This document shows positions 50,442 through 58,853 of a DNA stretch of 64,000 bases, one piece after another (position 1 is the stretch's first letter; every line of letters starts with the position of its first letter). The notes under the pieces are model-generated. The model was not told where the DNA came from. It saw nothing but the letters and a program-made list of their open reading frames with translations, and did no database searches. Source of the stretch: a virus; the IMG/VR virus record IMGVR_UViG_3300025151_004231, positions 62,001-126,000 of that record. The stretch is one strand, 5' to 3'. The position numbers and the translations under genes were made by a program.

Positions 50442-50716
50442 TTTTTATTCCTTTTATCTTTCTTTTCGATCGGCCCTTCTTTTTCAAGTTGCTCAATCAA
50501 TTTAGGGTAAATTCTCTTGTAATAAGAACTCATTTTCTCAAATGTTGTATCGTGGTTCTTGCCTTCAATCACACATTTTTGTACAGACATATCAGAGTAA
50601 TCCATGATTACATTTTTTGTAGTCATATCTGATTTCTTTAACTTACGTGATGTTTGAATTAATTCGTCAATTTGACCGTTTGGCTTACGAATGTATTGTA
50701 CTAGTAAATATCTCAT
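50438..50716 (-). CDS. Hypothetical protein, 92 aa
   Basis: Starts MRYLLVQYIRKPNGQIDELI; a beta strand-helix-strand core (KNVIMDYSDMSVQKCVIEG) with a Lys-rich end. A perfect TATAAATA octamer ends six bases before the ATG, so it is predicted to be a late, leaderless gene. Family unknown, though the pattern recalls small proteins of other T4-like marine phages. Confidence 0.62.
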   Translation of the reverse strand: MRYLLVQYIRKPNGQIDELIQTSRKLKKSDMTTKNVIMDYSDMSVQKCVIEGKNHDTTFEKMSSYYKRIYPKLIEQLEKEGPIEKKDKRNKK

Positions 50717-50722
50717 ATCATT

Positions 50723-50730
50723 TATTTATA
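50723..50730 (-). promoter_or_regulatory. Late promoter TATAAATA
   Basis: A perfect octamer ending six bases before ATG 50716, in the 17-base gap after the clamp-loader stop. Confidence 0.6.
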
Positions 50731-50733
50731 TGG

Positions 50734-51657
50734 TTAAGAAGTCAACTCAACTAAAGTTGCGGCGAGTGATATCTCAGGGATACCTACTAACGGCAGATTT
50801 GCTAGACCATTTCTGATAACAATGATATTTGCATCACGTTCTTCATTACTTGCCCCAAACAAGTCTAAGTTATCATACATCCAACGATATGTATCTTCGA
50901 TTCTAGTAGGATACAATGCGATATATTGCATCAATTGTTGTCTTGCTTCGATTAAATTACCGCTTTTAAACAAGTTTGTTGCTTCGACTAAAAGTTCATC
51001 TTCACTCTGGCCTTCACTCTGAGGGGCCCTCAGAGCGCCAGAACCGCTGTTTACTTGCAATTGATTAAGACACTTACGTAAGTCAGGATATGTTGCACGA
51101 ACAAATGTATCTAAAACATCTAATTCAAAGTCAACATTCTCTGTAACTAACACAGTTGCCGCTCTTGCTGTAAACTCTGTCATATCAGGCTTAGCAATAT
51201 GATACTGATGACAACGAGACTTGAGTGCAGGAATGATCTTGTGAGCATAGTTACATGTCAAAATGTATCTAACAGTCTCATGGTATGCTTCCATATCATT
51301 TCTTAAGGCTGCCTGCGAGGGCTGAGTTAAATAATCTGCCTCGTCTAACAACACCACCTTGAACTTGCCGAACGGCATAGTCTGCACAAAGCCATTAATC
51401 TTTTCACGTAACATGTCAATACCATTCTCACGTGATGCATTAATAGTCAATACGTCATATTCTTCGATACCTAATTCGTTGATCAGCACTTTTGCAAGTG
51501 TAGTTTTACCTGTACCGGGGTCACCAGACATCAATAGATGAGGGAAACTATCCTCTGCTATCCAGTTCTGAACTTGTTCTTTTTGAATTGGATCTGTAAA
51601 CACATAATCATCTACAGATAACGGACGATACTTTTCTACCCACAACTGATTCTTCAT
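50734..51657 (-). CDS. gp44: Clamp-loader large subunit, T4 gp44 family
   Basis: A 307-residue AAA+ ATPase. Starts LWVEKYRPLSVDDYV; Walker A MSGDPGTGKTTLAKV, Walker B VVLLDEADYL, SRC motif at LKSRCHQYH. T4 gp44 is 319. It loads gp45 onto primed DNA together with gp62, which is not in the window. Odd: in the C-terminal domain SGSGALRAPQSEGQSEDE is a low-complexity stretch encoded by a GC-rich 19-base palindrome (51017-51035), unlike the surrounding AT-rich coding. Perfect sigma70 promoter upstream. Confidence 0.93.
   Translation of the reverse strand: MKNQLWVEKYRPLSVDDYVFTDPIQKEQVQNWIAEDSFPHLLMSGDPGTGKTTLAKVLINELGIEEYDVLTINASRENGIDMLREKINGFVQTMPFGKFKVVLLDEADYLTQPSQAALRNDMEAYHETVRYILTCNYAHKIIPALKSRCHQYHIAKPDMTEFTARAATVLVTENVDFELDVLDTFVRATYPDLRKCLNQLQVNSGSGALRAPQSEGQSEDELLVEATNLFKSGNLIEARQQLMQYIALYPTRIEDTYRWMYDNLDLFGASNEERDANIIVIRNGLANLPLVGIPEISLAATLVELTS
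51017..51035. repeat. GC-rich 19-base palindrome inside gp44
   Basis: CTCTGAGGGGCCCTCAGAG has nine-base arms around one base. It is preceded by the direct repeat TTCACTCTG at 51001-51009 and 51013-51021. The local GC content contrasts with the gene. Confidence 0.7.
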
Positions 51658-51689
51658 TGATACCTCATTGAGTTTAATTTAATACTGTT

Positions 51690-51718
51690 ATTATATAGGA
51701 TTAACGAGTAGATGTCAA
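51690..51718 (-). promoter_or_regulatory. Consensus sigma70 promoter before gp44, TTGACA-17-TATAAT
   Basis: Perfect hexamers (TTGACA 51713-51718, TATAAT 51690-51695) and 17-base spacer, 32 bases upstream of ATG 51657; GAGG ribosome site. Confidence 0.88.
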
Positions 51719-51721
51719 TCA

Positions 51722-51755
51722 TTAATTAAAGAAAAAGGGCAACAATGTGCCCTTT
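51722..51755 (-). terminator. Intrinsic terminator after the exported Ca-loop protein
   Basis: On the minus strand AAAGGGC and GCCCTTT arms (51734-51755) enclose eight bases and are followed by TTTTCTTTAATT. It lies just after the stop at 51759 and directly before the gp44 promoter. Confidence 0.82.
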
Positions 51756-51758
51756 ATT

Positions 51759-52139
51759 TTAGTCTTCCCAACCGTCATCGTTTTCGTCATATACACCGTC
51801 GTTGTTTGTGTCACAATAACGTTGCCATGCTACCATATTAAATGTCAGACCTTCTGACCATGGAACATATGAGTCACACCATGCATGTGAGCCGACTGCC
51901 ATGTCGTCATCAGTTCCGTTATCTACTTCAACATAATCACGCCGAGTAGTTTCCGGAAACTCTTTGAACTGAAAAGTTCTACCGCTATTAAAAGTGCGTT
52001 GTTGATACAACTTACCTTTAGTAACGTGAATCATTTCTCCTTCTGTAAGGGTCAATGTAGAACCATCGTCATAGTTGATAACTGTCTGGGCTGTAGCACC
52101 GAATGAAACTAGTGCTAAAATGAAAATAAAAAATTTCAT
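51759..52139 (-). CDS. Exported protein with EF-hand-like calcium loop
   Basis: Start placed at ATG 52139 with an AAAGGAG site; a longer start would add 38 unrelated residues. Residues 1-18 form a signal peptide (MKFFIFILALVSFGATAQ, cut after TAQ). The mature part is beta-rich, with paired cysteines (WCDSYV, RYCDTN), and ends in DTNNDGVYDENDD, a DxNxDGxxDxxD calcium loop of the dockerin/EF-hand type. Role in the host periplasm unknown. Confidence 0.72.
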   Translation of the reverse strand: MKFFIFILALVSFGATAQTVINYDDGSTLTLTEGEMIHVTKGKLYQQRTFNSGRTFQFKEFPETTRRDYVEVDNGTDDDMAVGSHAWCDSYVPWSEGLTFNMVAWQRYCDTNNDGVYDENDDGWED

Positions 52140-52203
52140 ATAGTCTCCTTTGAATTTTTCATTATATGTATTCACATGAACACATACGTCAAAAACCCGA
52201 ACA

Positions 52204-52581
52204 CTATGCTCCTTCTTTATCTCCATATGCCATGTTAGTCTGTGGTTCATCACTTACTAACAAGCAATCTTTTGGGTCAACACAACGAATTGTCTTGTCC
52301 CCTTCTTCGTCTGTAATGTTAATACCACGTGTCCAACGACCATGTGCTACCATTACATATTGTCCTTCTTTAAGTTCAGTATTTGCTTGTGGACCAATAG
52401 AGTATACTTGTGCCCATCTAGGCTTAATTCCTGCAGATTTTTTATCATCGTCTACTAGAACGATACCAGATGCAAGTTTCTGTTCTCCAAACTCCATGCC
52501 GTGTACAATAATCTTATCACTAATTGCTCTTAGTGTTTTGCACTTAATACGATTGATATTAGATTTAAGCCCTATTGCCAT
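52204..52581 (-). CDS. GroES-like co-chaperonin (gp31 analogue)
   Basis: A 125-residue protein. LRAISDKIIVHGMEFGEQ matches the GroES start (LRPLHDRVVVKR), KLASGIVLVDDDKKSAG the mobile-loop region with the GGIVL-like element, and VYSIGPQANTELKEGQYVMV the VxxVGPG strand. Loop sequence at GEQKLASGIVLVD would contact GroEL. T4 uses gp31 for capsid folding, so the same role is likely. One-base overlap with its upstream gene. Confidence 0.82.
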   Translation of the reverse strand: MAIGLKSNINRIKCKTLRAISDKIIVHGMEFGEQKLASGIVLVDDDKKSAGIKPRWAQVYSIGPQANTELKEGQYVMVAHGRWTRGINITDEEGDKTIRCVDPKDCLLVSDEPQTNMAYGDKEGA

Positions 52582-53339
52582 TACTTTTTACCCTTCTTTT
52601 TAGATTTTGCTTTTGGTTTTTCTGTTACGATGTTTTCTAATGCCGCTTTCTTAATTGCTTCGATATCAAAGTCTTCTTCAAGTTCTGCTAATTCAGCCTC
52701 TTCAGGATGCAGTTCTGTTTCTCCTTCTGCTGGGAAACTATCTGGAGCCTCGTCTGCTGACTTCATTACAAATTCTTCAGGCTCTACAGGGGGAATAGGA
52801 GCAATCTCTGCTTCAATGGGTGCTACGTATTCTTCTTGTTGTTGTGGTGTTTCGATAGTCGGCGAACCATTTGCATCATATCCTTCAACTACAGTTTCTT
52901 GCGGTATTTCTGCTACTGGTTGCACACTTTCTTGCACTTTAGGTTTTGATTCTTCTACTAACTTGTCTAGCATAGGAGTCTCAGCCGGCGCCTTTTCTTC
53001 TACGGCGCCAGATTCTTGTGCTTTTGCCTCTTTTTCTAATGCTTCAAGTTCTCTCTTTTGCTTAGGAGATAACGGCGCATTTGGATTTGCACTTTTACTG
53101 AGATTAGGATTTTCAGGACGTTCTTGTAAACTTACTGCACCCTGTGTTCCTACTTGCGATGCATAAGAATCTGCAACTCTTTGCGTATTAGGTCTGACTA
53201 CATTTCCTGCTTGATCAATCTCATCACCACGTGAATTGATTGAATTAATATTACTAACAGCACGTGTCTTTTCTTGTTTCGCAATCAAAGACGCCATGTC
53301 TAATGATTTTCCTCTTGCCGTTTTATATATTCTTCCCAT
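52581..53339 (-). CDS. Mostly disordered late protein, 252 aa
   Basis: Starts MGRIYKTARGKSLDMASL with a short ordered head that recalls proteins seen in other T4-like phages, then a long Pro/Glu/Ala-rich stretch (for example PVEPEEFVMKSADEAPDSF) and a lysine tail KPKAKSKKKGKK. A TATAAATA octamer lies 49 bases upstream inside the DnaE-like gene. Scaffold-like or linker role possible; unknown. Confidence 0.6.
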   Translation of the reverse strand: MGRIYKTARGKSLDMASLIAKQEKTRAVSNINSINSRGDEIDQAGNVVRPNTQRVADSYASQVGTQGAVSLQERPENPNLSKSANPNAPLSPKQKRELEALEKEAKAQESGAVEEKAPAETPMLDKLVEESKPKVQESVQPVAEIPQETVVEGYDANGSPTIETPQQQEEYVAPIEAEIAPIPPVEPEEFVMKSADEAPDSFPAEGETELHPEEAELAELEEDFDIEAIKKAALENIVTEKPKAKSKKKGKK

Positions 53340-53347
53340 ATTGTTTC

Positions 53348-53854
53348 CTATTTTAAAAATTCTTCAACGTCTAAACCGTAGTATATACTATTTATACGGT
53401 GAATTCCTATCAAAAATAAAACAAAACTTGATACACTAGAGCCTCTTCCAACTCCCCATACAATATTATGTTCTCTCATCAAATCAACAAGATATTTCAT
53501 ATATTGTAAAAGCAGAAATTGTCCTCGTTTTTGATACAATAACAATTCTTTTCCTACTCGTTGAAGTTCTTCTTCATGTTTACATTGTTCCAGTAACCAT
53601 GCGGCAATATCAAGTTCTCTGTATTTCTGAGGCATATGCCATTTACTTCGCATTTCTTCATCAAAATCTGCGACTGAAACTTGTGCAAGTGTATGTTCTA
53701 ATAACTCTGGGACATTTTCTATTTCAAGTTCTGGATCGATTTCTATTTTACCGTCAGTAAGAACGTGCTTTAACTTCTGATTCGGATTCTTCATGTAGAT
53801 ATCTACTAAATCTCGTTCAGTATAGATAGGACGTCCGTAGTAATCGTTAATCAT
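53348..53854 (-). CDS. DnaE/PolC-type polymerase III alpha fragment-like protein
   Basis: A 168-residue protein. The C-terminal third, NIVWGVGRGSSVSSFVLFL followed by GIHRINSIYYGLDVEEFL, is the start of the Pol III alpha catalytic (palm) domain (family pattern GxGRGSAAGSLVAYxLGIT then YxLxFERFL). The catalytic aspartates lie further along in DnaE and are absent here, as are PHP and fingers. It is not a pseudogene by look (own promoter, clean frame). Role may be inhibition, binding of host replisome, or another use of the fold. Confidence 0.68.
   Translation of the reverse strand: MINDYYGRPIYTERDLVDIYMKNPNQKLKHVLTDGKIEIDPELEIENVPELLEHTLAQVSVADFDEEMRSKWHMPQKYRELDIAAWLLEQCKHEEELQRVGKELLLYQKRGQFLLLQYMKYLVDLMREHNIVWGVGRGSSVSSFVLFLIGIHRINSIYYGLDVEEFLK
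53389..53396 (-). promoter_or_regulatory. Late-promoter octamer TATAAATA inside the DnaE-like gene
   Basis: A perfect octamer 49 bases upstream of ATG 53339. It lies in coding sequence (for RINS), so it could be chance, but spacing to the next late-looking gene is suitable. Confidence 0.42.
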
Positions 53855-53861
53855 ATGATAT

Positions 53862-53889
53862 ATTATACACTAATATAGTTGAAATACAA
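53862..53889 (-). promoter_or_regulatory. Sigma70-type promoter, TTGTAT-16-TATAAT
   Basis: A perfect -10 (53862-53867) with a four-of-six -35 (TTGTAT, 53884-53889) at 16 bases; seven bases separate the -10 from ATG 53854. Confidence 0.6.
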
Positions 53890-53899
53890 GCAAAAAGGT

Positions 53900-54472
53900 C
53901 TAACTCTTGGTAGATTTTTTACCCTTTTTGCTGAAGTTGAGTGATAGTTTTTCCCATTCATCATTAGAAAAAAGTTTTACGATATTGTTATCATCATCGA
54001 TTGGTTTGGAATGTTCAATGCAAAGTGTACTACAGTTCCACCATTTAAAATTAGATTGATCTATATTATTTTCTACTATCTCTGAAACCGTACAGAATCG
54101 AACACCCTCACTTAAATGAGAACTTAATGTACAGTCAGTTATTTTGATTCTTCCCTCAGCAATAGAATTAAATTTTTGCAAGAGTGCCATAGAAATAATT
54201 TGATCAAAGGGATCGTCTGGTAATTCACAAACTCTAATACCTGCTTCTTTGTATTTTTTAATTTCTTTAACGTTGTTTTCGTTAATAAAGATGCAATTGT
54301 TTAATACATGTATAACGAAATGTATTAGGCGCTCTAATGCGATGTTTTGTTCTGCAATGTCTTCTGTCTCTACTAACATAGATAAAGTCATTATATATTC
54401 ATTTAGCATGAACGTGTCGGCAAAATGTATTGCAGTAGAGAAACCTAAATCTTTCTCTATTCTAGTACTCAT
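53900..54472 (-). CDS. Hypothetical protein, 190 aa
   Basis: Helical N-terminus (MSTRIEKDLGFSTAIHFADT, SMLVETEDIAEQNIALERLI) followed by a beta-rich half with several cysteines (RVCELPDDPF, CTLSSHLSEGVRFCTV) and a Lys/Ser tail. The end KKGKKSTKS is basic. Four-base overlap with the upstream gene. No family recognised. Confidence 0.6.
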   Translation of the reverse strand: MSTRIEKDLGFSTAIHFADTFMLNEYIMTLSMLVETEDIAEQNIALERLIHFVIHVLNNCIFINENNVKEIKKYKEAGIRVCELPDDPFDQIISMALLQKFNSIAEGRIKITDCTLSSHLSEGVRFCTVSEIVENNIDQSNFKWWNCSTLCIEHSKPIDDDNNIVKLFSNDEWEKLSLNFSKKGKKSTKS

Positions 54473-54708
54473 TTTCTATCTACTTTAATGTTATCACCTA
54501 TGTCTTTTTCAGCAAATAACTTGTCTAGTTTTTTCTTTTGCTCGGCTTTGTAACTATTAAGAATCATATCTAATTGATTAATCATAGGTTGATTTTGTAT
54601 GCGATGTGCAAATGTGATTTTGGTAGTAAGATCAGAAATTGCTTCTTGTAAATCTTCTATACTTTTATCAGAGAGATCACTAATAAATGGATGATGCATG
54701 CCTGACAT
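54469..54708 (-). CDS. Small helical protein, 79 aa
   Basis: Starts MSGMHHPFISDLSDKSIEDL and is a pair of helices (ISDLTTKITFAHRIQ; MINQLDMILNSYKAEQKKKL), a likely coiled coil. AAGGAG ribosome site. Adjacent to tail genes; may be a tail-assembly chaperone or connector, but no evidence beyond position. Confidence 0.6.
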   Translation of the reverse strand: MSGMHHPFISDLSDKSIEDLQEAISDLTTKITFAHRIQNQPMINQLDMILNSYKAEQKKKLDKLFAEKDIGDNIKVDRK

Positions 54709-54718
54709 AGCCTACTCC

Positions 54719-56188
54719 TTAGAAAGAATCTAGTTTAACTCTTTTCCAAATATCGTGGCCTTGTGTGTATGTCGTGCCTAATGCTACGTTTGAACTAAAT
54801 GTGTGATCTGCTAATGTTACATTGCCGTCTGCTACACCATTTGTACGTGATCGGCTTATTGATATTTTTGTGTTTGCACCACCTGTATCAATATCAGCAA
54901 TATAATATGTAGTATTGGCTTCTATTCCACCTGCGTTTAATTCTATTTCTCCACCTGAAAATACAATAGGTTGATTTAAACCGTATGATGCTATATTTGG
55001 AATTGTTGCTGTAAATTCTATCTGATCTGCTGTTGCAGTAGTCATCAATAAATTAGCAGTGTTTACTGTGCTATCAAATGTTCCAGTAGCATGATAAACA
55101 TATTTAATAGGTGATACTTGCATTGTGCTGTTACCAGTTGATAATGAAATGTTGCTACCACCTAATGTAGTGCTTACTGCAAAACTAGTATTATCTTCGA
55201 CAAATGTTACATAATAATCTGTACCCGCAGACACTCCTCCGAATACTGCATTGCCATTTTGTCCTGTAAACTCTACAGGCATACCTATATAAAATCCAGT
55301 AGTATTGTCTGTAATAAATGTATTGTCACTGGCTGTACCAGTGCCTACTCCTACGCCAGTTGCTACAAAAGTAGTTCCTGGGTTGCTGTCTGCGGCACCA
55401 ATTAAAGTAAAATCAGTGTCTCCTGTAGAAACAATAATATATTCTCTACCAATTACAAATGATCCTGCAGTAATAACGTTACCTGTATCAGTTACAGTCT
55501 GTGGTTCAATAACTGGATCAATTGCAACGTCACCATTTCTATCACCTACATAACCTGTAGGGGTAATTGCTTCTCTTTGTTCGATTTGCGAGATTTGATA
55601 ACTTCTGTTAACTGGTTCTACTACGATTGTATTACCACAATCAATGGTAGAAAAATCATATATGAGATTAGTTACATTGTGTGGTGCTTTAGCAATTGCT
55701 AAGTTACCACTAACTTCGATGTTGTTTTCTAAAATGTCTCCACTACCTACAACTTCAGCAGGGAATATTAAAAATGCATCAGTATTTGCAACTGTTAAGT
55801 CTAATGTTATAGTATGTTTTGTAGCAGTAGGTGCCCAACCTGCAAATTGAAACGTAGTGTTTCCTGTGATAGTTGCAAATTGTACGTCACCTAACGTACA
55901 ATCAACTACAACTGATCCTGATACGTTATTACCTAAATTATATGTAGTATTACGAAAAGTTCTAATAGCGGCATTACTAATTAAAGTATTAGCCATGTTA
56001 TTATTAAGCGGGATATTATTTAGAGCCTGCTTAAGCACAGCCTTATCTTGCAATTCGGTAATTTCCTCGCCGGCTGTGTTTAAATTATTTTTGATAGACG
56101 TAAAGTTATCTCTAAAACCCTGAGAATTATTATTCTGTCCCGGGGTAGGATAGTTTCCGTTTATTCCGTTTGTATTAATTGTACTCAT
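54719..56188 (-). CDS. Tail-fibre or baseplate structural protein, 489 aa
   Basis: N-terminus NGNYPTPGQNNNSQGFRDNF (a short G-x-P...N-x-x-G-F-R-D-N-F attachment-like motif) precedes a beta-rich body with many Thr, Asn, Gly. GREYIIVSTGDTDFTLIGAA and ATGVGVGTGTASDN belong to a repeat type found in marine phage structural proteins. Late octamer GATAAATAGT lies 22 bases upstream. Function as a fibre or baseplate wedge protein is inferred from composition and neighbours. Confidence 0.68.
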   Translation of the reverse strand: MSTINTNGINGNYPTPGQNNNSQGFRDNFTSIKNNLNTAGEEITELQDKAVLKQALNNIPLNNNMANTLISNAAIRTFRNTTYNLGNNVSGSVVVDCTLGDVQFATITGNTTFQFAGWAPTATKHTITLDLTVANTDAFLIFPAEVVGSGDILENNIEVSGNLAIAKAPHNVTNLIYDFSTIDCGNTIVVEPVNRSYQISQIEQREAITPTGYVGDRNGDVAIDPVIEPQTVTDTGNVITAGSFVIGREYIIVSTGDTDFTLIGAADSNPGTTFVATGVGVGTGTASDNTFITDNTTGFYIGMPVEFTGQNGNAVFGGVSAGTDYYVTFVEDNTSFAVSTTLGGSNISLSTGNSTMQVSPIKYVYHATGTFDSTVNTANLLMTTATADQIEFTATIPNIASYGLNQPIVFSGGEIELNAGGIEANTTYYIADIDTGGANTKISISRSRTNGVADGNVTLADHTFSSNVALGTTYTQGHDIWKRVKLDSF

Positions 56189-56210
56189 AATTTATTTAAT
56201 CTCTCAATAT

Positions 56211-56220
56211 ACTATTTATC
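56211..56220 (-). promoter_or_regulatory. Late promoter GATAAATAGT
   Basis: Octamer GATAAATA 22 bases upstream of ATG 56188, in the 40-base gap after the Ig-like protein stop. Confidence 0.58.
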
Positions 56221-56228
56221 AACGCAAA

Positions 56229-58853
56229 TTATCCAGATACATTTCCTTCATCAGGTAAGATCGTTCTTCTAGGAAATAAAACATGAAAATCTTCAGAGTC
56301 AATAGGATCGGGTTCTGGAGACGCACTAGGCAGTCCTGTCCATGCGGGCGGCGTAGTATTATTATCGTAGTCAAATGTAGTAGACTTGTCAACAGTGATT
56401 CTGTCTAACTGGAAGTTGATCGTGTTCAACGTATATGGTCTTCCTAAAGGATCTAACCATAACGTTTCAATGTTGTTTTTAATTGCATCAGCAGTTCCTG
56501 GTTTACAATACGCAATAACCCAAGCAGGAGTATATCCTAATGTTGACCCATTTGCTTGTTGACTTGTCATCCATTCAGGTAGCAATCTAAAATCAAATTC
56601 TTGTCCTAAATTTTCTCCTGTTCTATCTCTCATGTTTGGCAGTGAGTTAGGATATAATGCTCTCGCAAACTCAGGAGTTAAACTTGTGTAATACTTAGGT
56701 GCACTTGTTTCTGTCAATAAAGGCAACTCAGTTTCTGAAACAATTAATTGTTCTTCAAATGTTTCTTCAGTTTGTATTTGTTGTCCGTCAGGAGTAGTAT
56801 CTATGTAACTTGTATAGATATCTGTTACACTTGTATACCAAGGTCCTTTATTCAAAGGTATATTTCTTGGCCACAGAATGTCTTGGCTGATGCTTTTACC
56901 TTTTGGATTGATTAAATTATCTTGTATTTCAGAATAAACTACTTCGTATACAATTTCTCCTGCTGAATTTTTAGCAACCGCAGTCTTTAATTCACCTAAT
57001 GTAATATATCTCCAATAATGATTTTTATCAATAGCCGCTACATAATCTTCAAAGTCACTTGCATAGATACCATAAGCATGTTCATATGTGATATTATCTG
57101 CTTTACCAAAGTTAACATCTTCAGGTCTATACAAATCTGCATCCGGTATGATTGCAGTATTTGTAAGTAACCCTTGAATAATATTTCTATCTGCAACACT
57201 CGGTACACATTTAATATATAATGTGTCAGTTGGTTGAGTAAATTCTTGTACAATTGTTAATGTAAATTCTCTAGTAGAATTTATAACCGGGTATAGAGGC
57301 GAGTATGCTTCGATTGTAAATGTAAATGGAGTTTCATTACCAGGTTCTGTAAACGTGTCATTAGGCTGATATGCAACTGTACCTGATATCTCACCATTAT
57401 CTAATAGTTGTAAGTTAGGAGGTAATGTTCCGCTTGTTATTCTATACTCTAATGGTACGTCTGCTGTTGCACTGACTGCTAAAATAGATGTTTCACTATT
57501 ATTCATCTTACCGAGATCACTAGGTGTTGTCCAATCAATCACACCTAATATATCATTTGTTACTGTTAATTTAAATCGAAAAGTAGAACTTTGTATAGAT
57601 GTGAAACTTGCCTTTCTTACATTAACACTAAATGTATATTGTGAAATGCTATCTTCTGCAATTGTAGGCGTTCCTGTTATCCATCCTGTGACTGGATCTC
57701 CTACTAATCCTAAAGGCAGATCAGTATATCGATACTCTAAAGCATTACCATCAAAATCTTTTCCTAACATTCTCCAAGAAAAATATTCACCACTTTGAAA
57801 TGTTCCAATATCTGCCTCTTCACTAGGAGAGTATGTAGTGTTTAAGTCACCATTAGGAAATACATAATAACCATAATTAGTTGGGTCGTTTACTGCTATG
57901 TCAAATGTTGCTGGTCTTGTGTTTAGAACACTAGGTATTCTACTATTCGGTGGGAAGCCAGGGCCGCCTGAACTAATAGGTGCATTTTGATTAGCAATAA
58001 CGATGTTATATGATTCTAATGCATTTCCTAATGGTGATGTCAATTCTAATGTAAATGAATATGTTTGTACCGTAGGTTCACCAGTTTGTATCTGTGGCAA
58101 CGTTGCTCCAAATGTTCCAACACCATCTACCAAAATTTCTTCTGTACCACCTCTTGCACCTGATATTGTAAATGTGGTTGCACTTAAAATATCCTTGACA
58201 TAATATGTTCTGTTTGCTACAATGTCTCCGTATACTGCACCATTGAATATAATAGGTCTTTCTTCAACAAATCCTGTCGTACTTAATACTGTTAAAACAT
58301 TTGATGATATTGCTAATACTGATGTATTAACTGTACTGTAATTAATATTAATAACTGGAGCATCAGGATAGCCTCTGATCAAACCTTTATCGTTAATTTC
58401 TAATCCAGGTGGTAATGTTCCTTGAATTTTTCTAATAGATATCGGATTGTCTTCTACTGGATTTGTGTATTCTATTTGTAACTCTCTCCACACACTATCA
58501 TTAGAATTTAATATAGTACCAGTAGGAGTAATAAACTCAGGCGTTGCAACACCACTAATAATCATACTAAACGTTCTATCTAAAATACGTTGTGTATCTC
58601 CTAGATAATCGTCTGTTGCTCTGACAGCAAAATTATAAGTAGTGTCTTCACCAACTGTTGCAGGTGTACCTGATAATACACCAGTTTCACTGTTTAGTGA
58701 TAATCCTTCAGGTATGCTTCCACTTAGTATTGTATAAGTGATTGCTGTTGCAGGAAGTTCTGGAGTTGCTACAAACGTAAATGTCATAGGAACTTGAGAC
58801 GGGAATGCGCCTATACTTCCGGCTGGTGTTACCCAATCAGGATGATTACTCAT
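56229..58853 (-). CDS. Ig-like (He_PIG type) fibre protein, 874 aa
   Basis: The protein starts SNHPDWVTPAGSIGAF and has at least three putative-Ig modules: ITYTILSGSIPEGLSLNSET then GVLSGTPATVGEDTTYNF; IQGTLPPGLEINDKGLIRGY; and YRITSGTLPPNLQLLDNGEI then SGTVAY. The pattern (LPxGLxL...GxISGTP) is the He_PIG signature. The last quarter is a different domain with Tyr/Pro-rich segments. Such proteins decorate tails and bind glycans. It overlaps the M15-like gene by four bases. Confidence 0.8.
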   Translation of the reverse strand: MSNHPDWVTPAGSIGAFPSQVPMTFTFVATPELPATAITYTILSGSIPEGLSLNSETGVLSGTPATVGEDTTYNFAVRATDDYLGDTQRILDRTFSMIISGVATPEFITPTGTILNSNDSVWRELQIEYTNPVEDNPISIRKIQGTLPPGLEINDKGLIRGYPDAPVININYSTVNTSVLAISSNVLTVLSTTGFVEERPIIFNGAVYGDIVANRTYYVKDILSATTFTISGARGGTEEILVDGVGTFGATLPQIQTGEPTVQTYSFTLELTSPLGNALESYNIVIANQNAPISSGGPGFPPNSRIPSVLNTRPATFDIAVNDPTNYGYYVFPNGDLNTTYSPSEEADIGTFQSGEYFSWRMLGKDFDGNALEYRYTDLPLGLVGDPVTGWITGTPTIAEDSISQYTFSVNVRKASFTSIQSSTFRFKLTVTNDILGVIDWTTPSDLGKMNNSETSILAVSATADVPLEYRITSGTLPPNLQLLDNGEISGTVAYQPNDTFTEPGNETPFTFTIEAYSPLYPVINSTREFTLTIVQEFTQPTDTLYIKCVPSVADRNIIQGLLTNTAIIPDADLYRPEDVNFGKADNITYEHAYGIYASDFEDYVAAIDKNHYWRYITLGELKTAVAKNSAGEIVYEVVYSEIQDNLINPKGKSISQDILWPRNIPLNKGPWYTSVTDIYTSYIDTTPDGQQIQTEETFEEQLIVSETELPLLTETSAPKYYTSLTPEFARALYPNSLPNMRDRTGENLGQEFDFRLLPEWMTSQQANGSTLGYTPAWVIAYCKPGTADAIKNNIETLWLDPLGRPYTLNTINFQLDRITVDKSTTFDYDNNTTPPAWTGLPSASPEPDPIDSEDFHVLFPRRTILPDEGNVSG

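Noticed and set aside
52630-53166. A 178-codon plus-strand frame, Ser-rich
   Set aside because: It is the antisense of the Glu/Pro-rich disordered protein; no promoter or ribosome site.
53348-53854. DnaE-like fragment considered as a pseudogene
   Set aside because: Clean frame, own promoter, and normal spacing to neighbours argue for a functional short protein.
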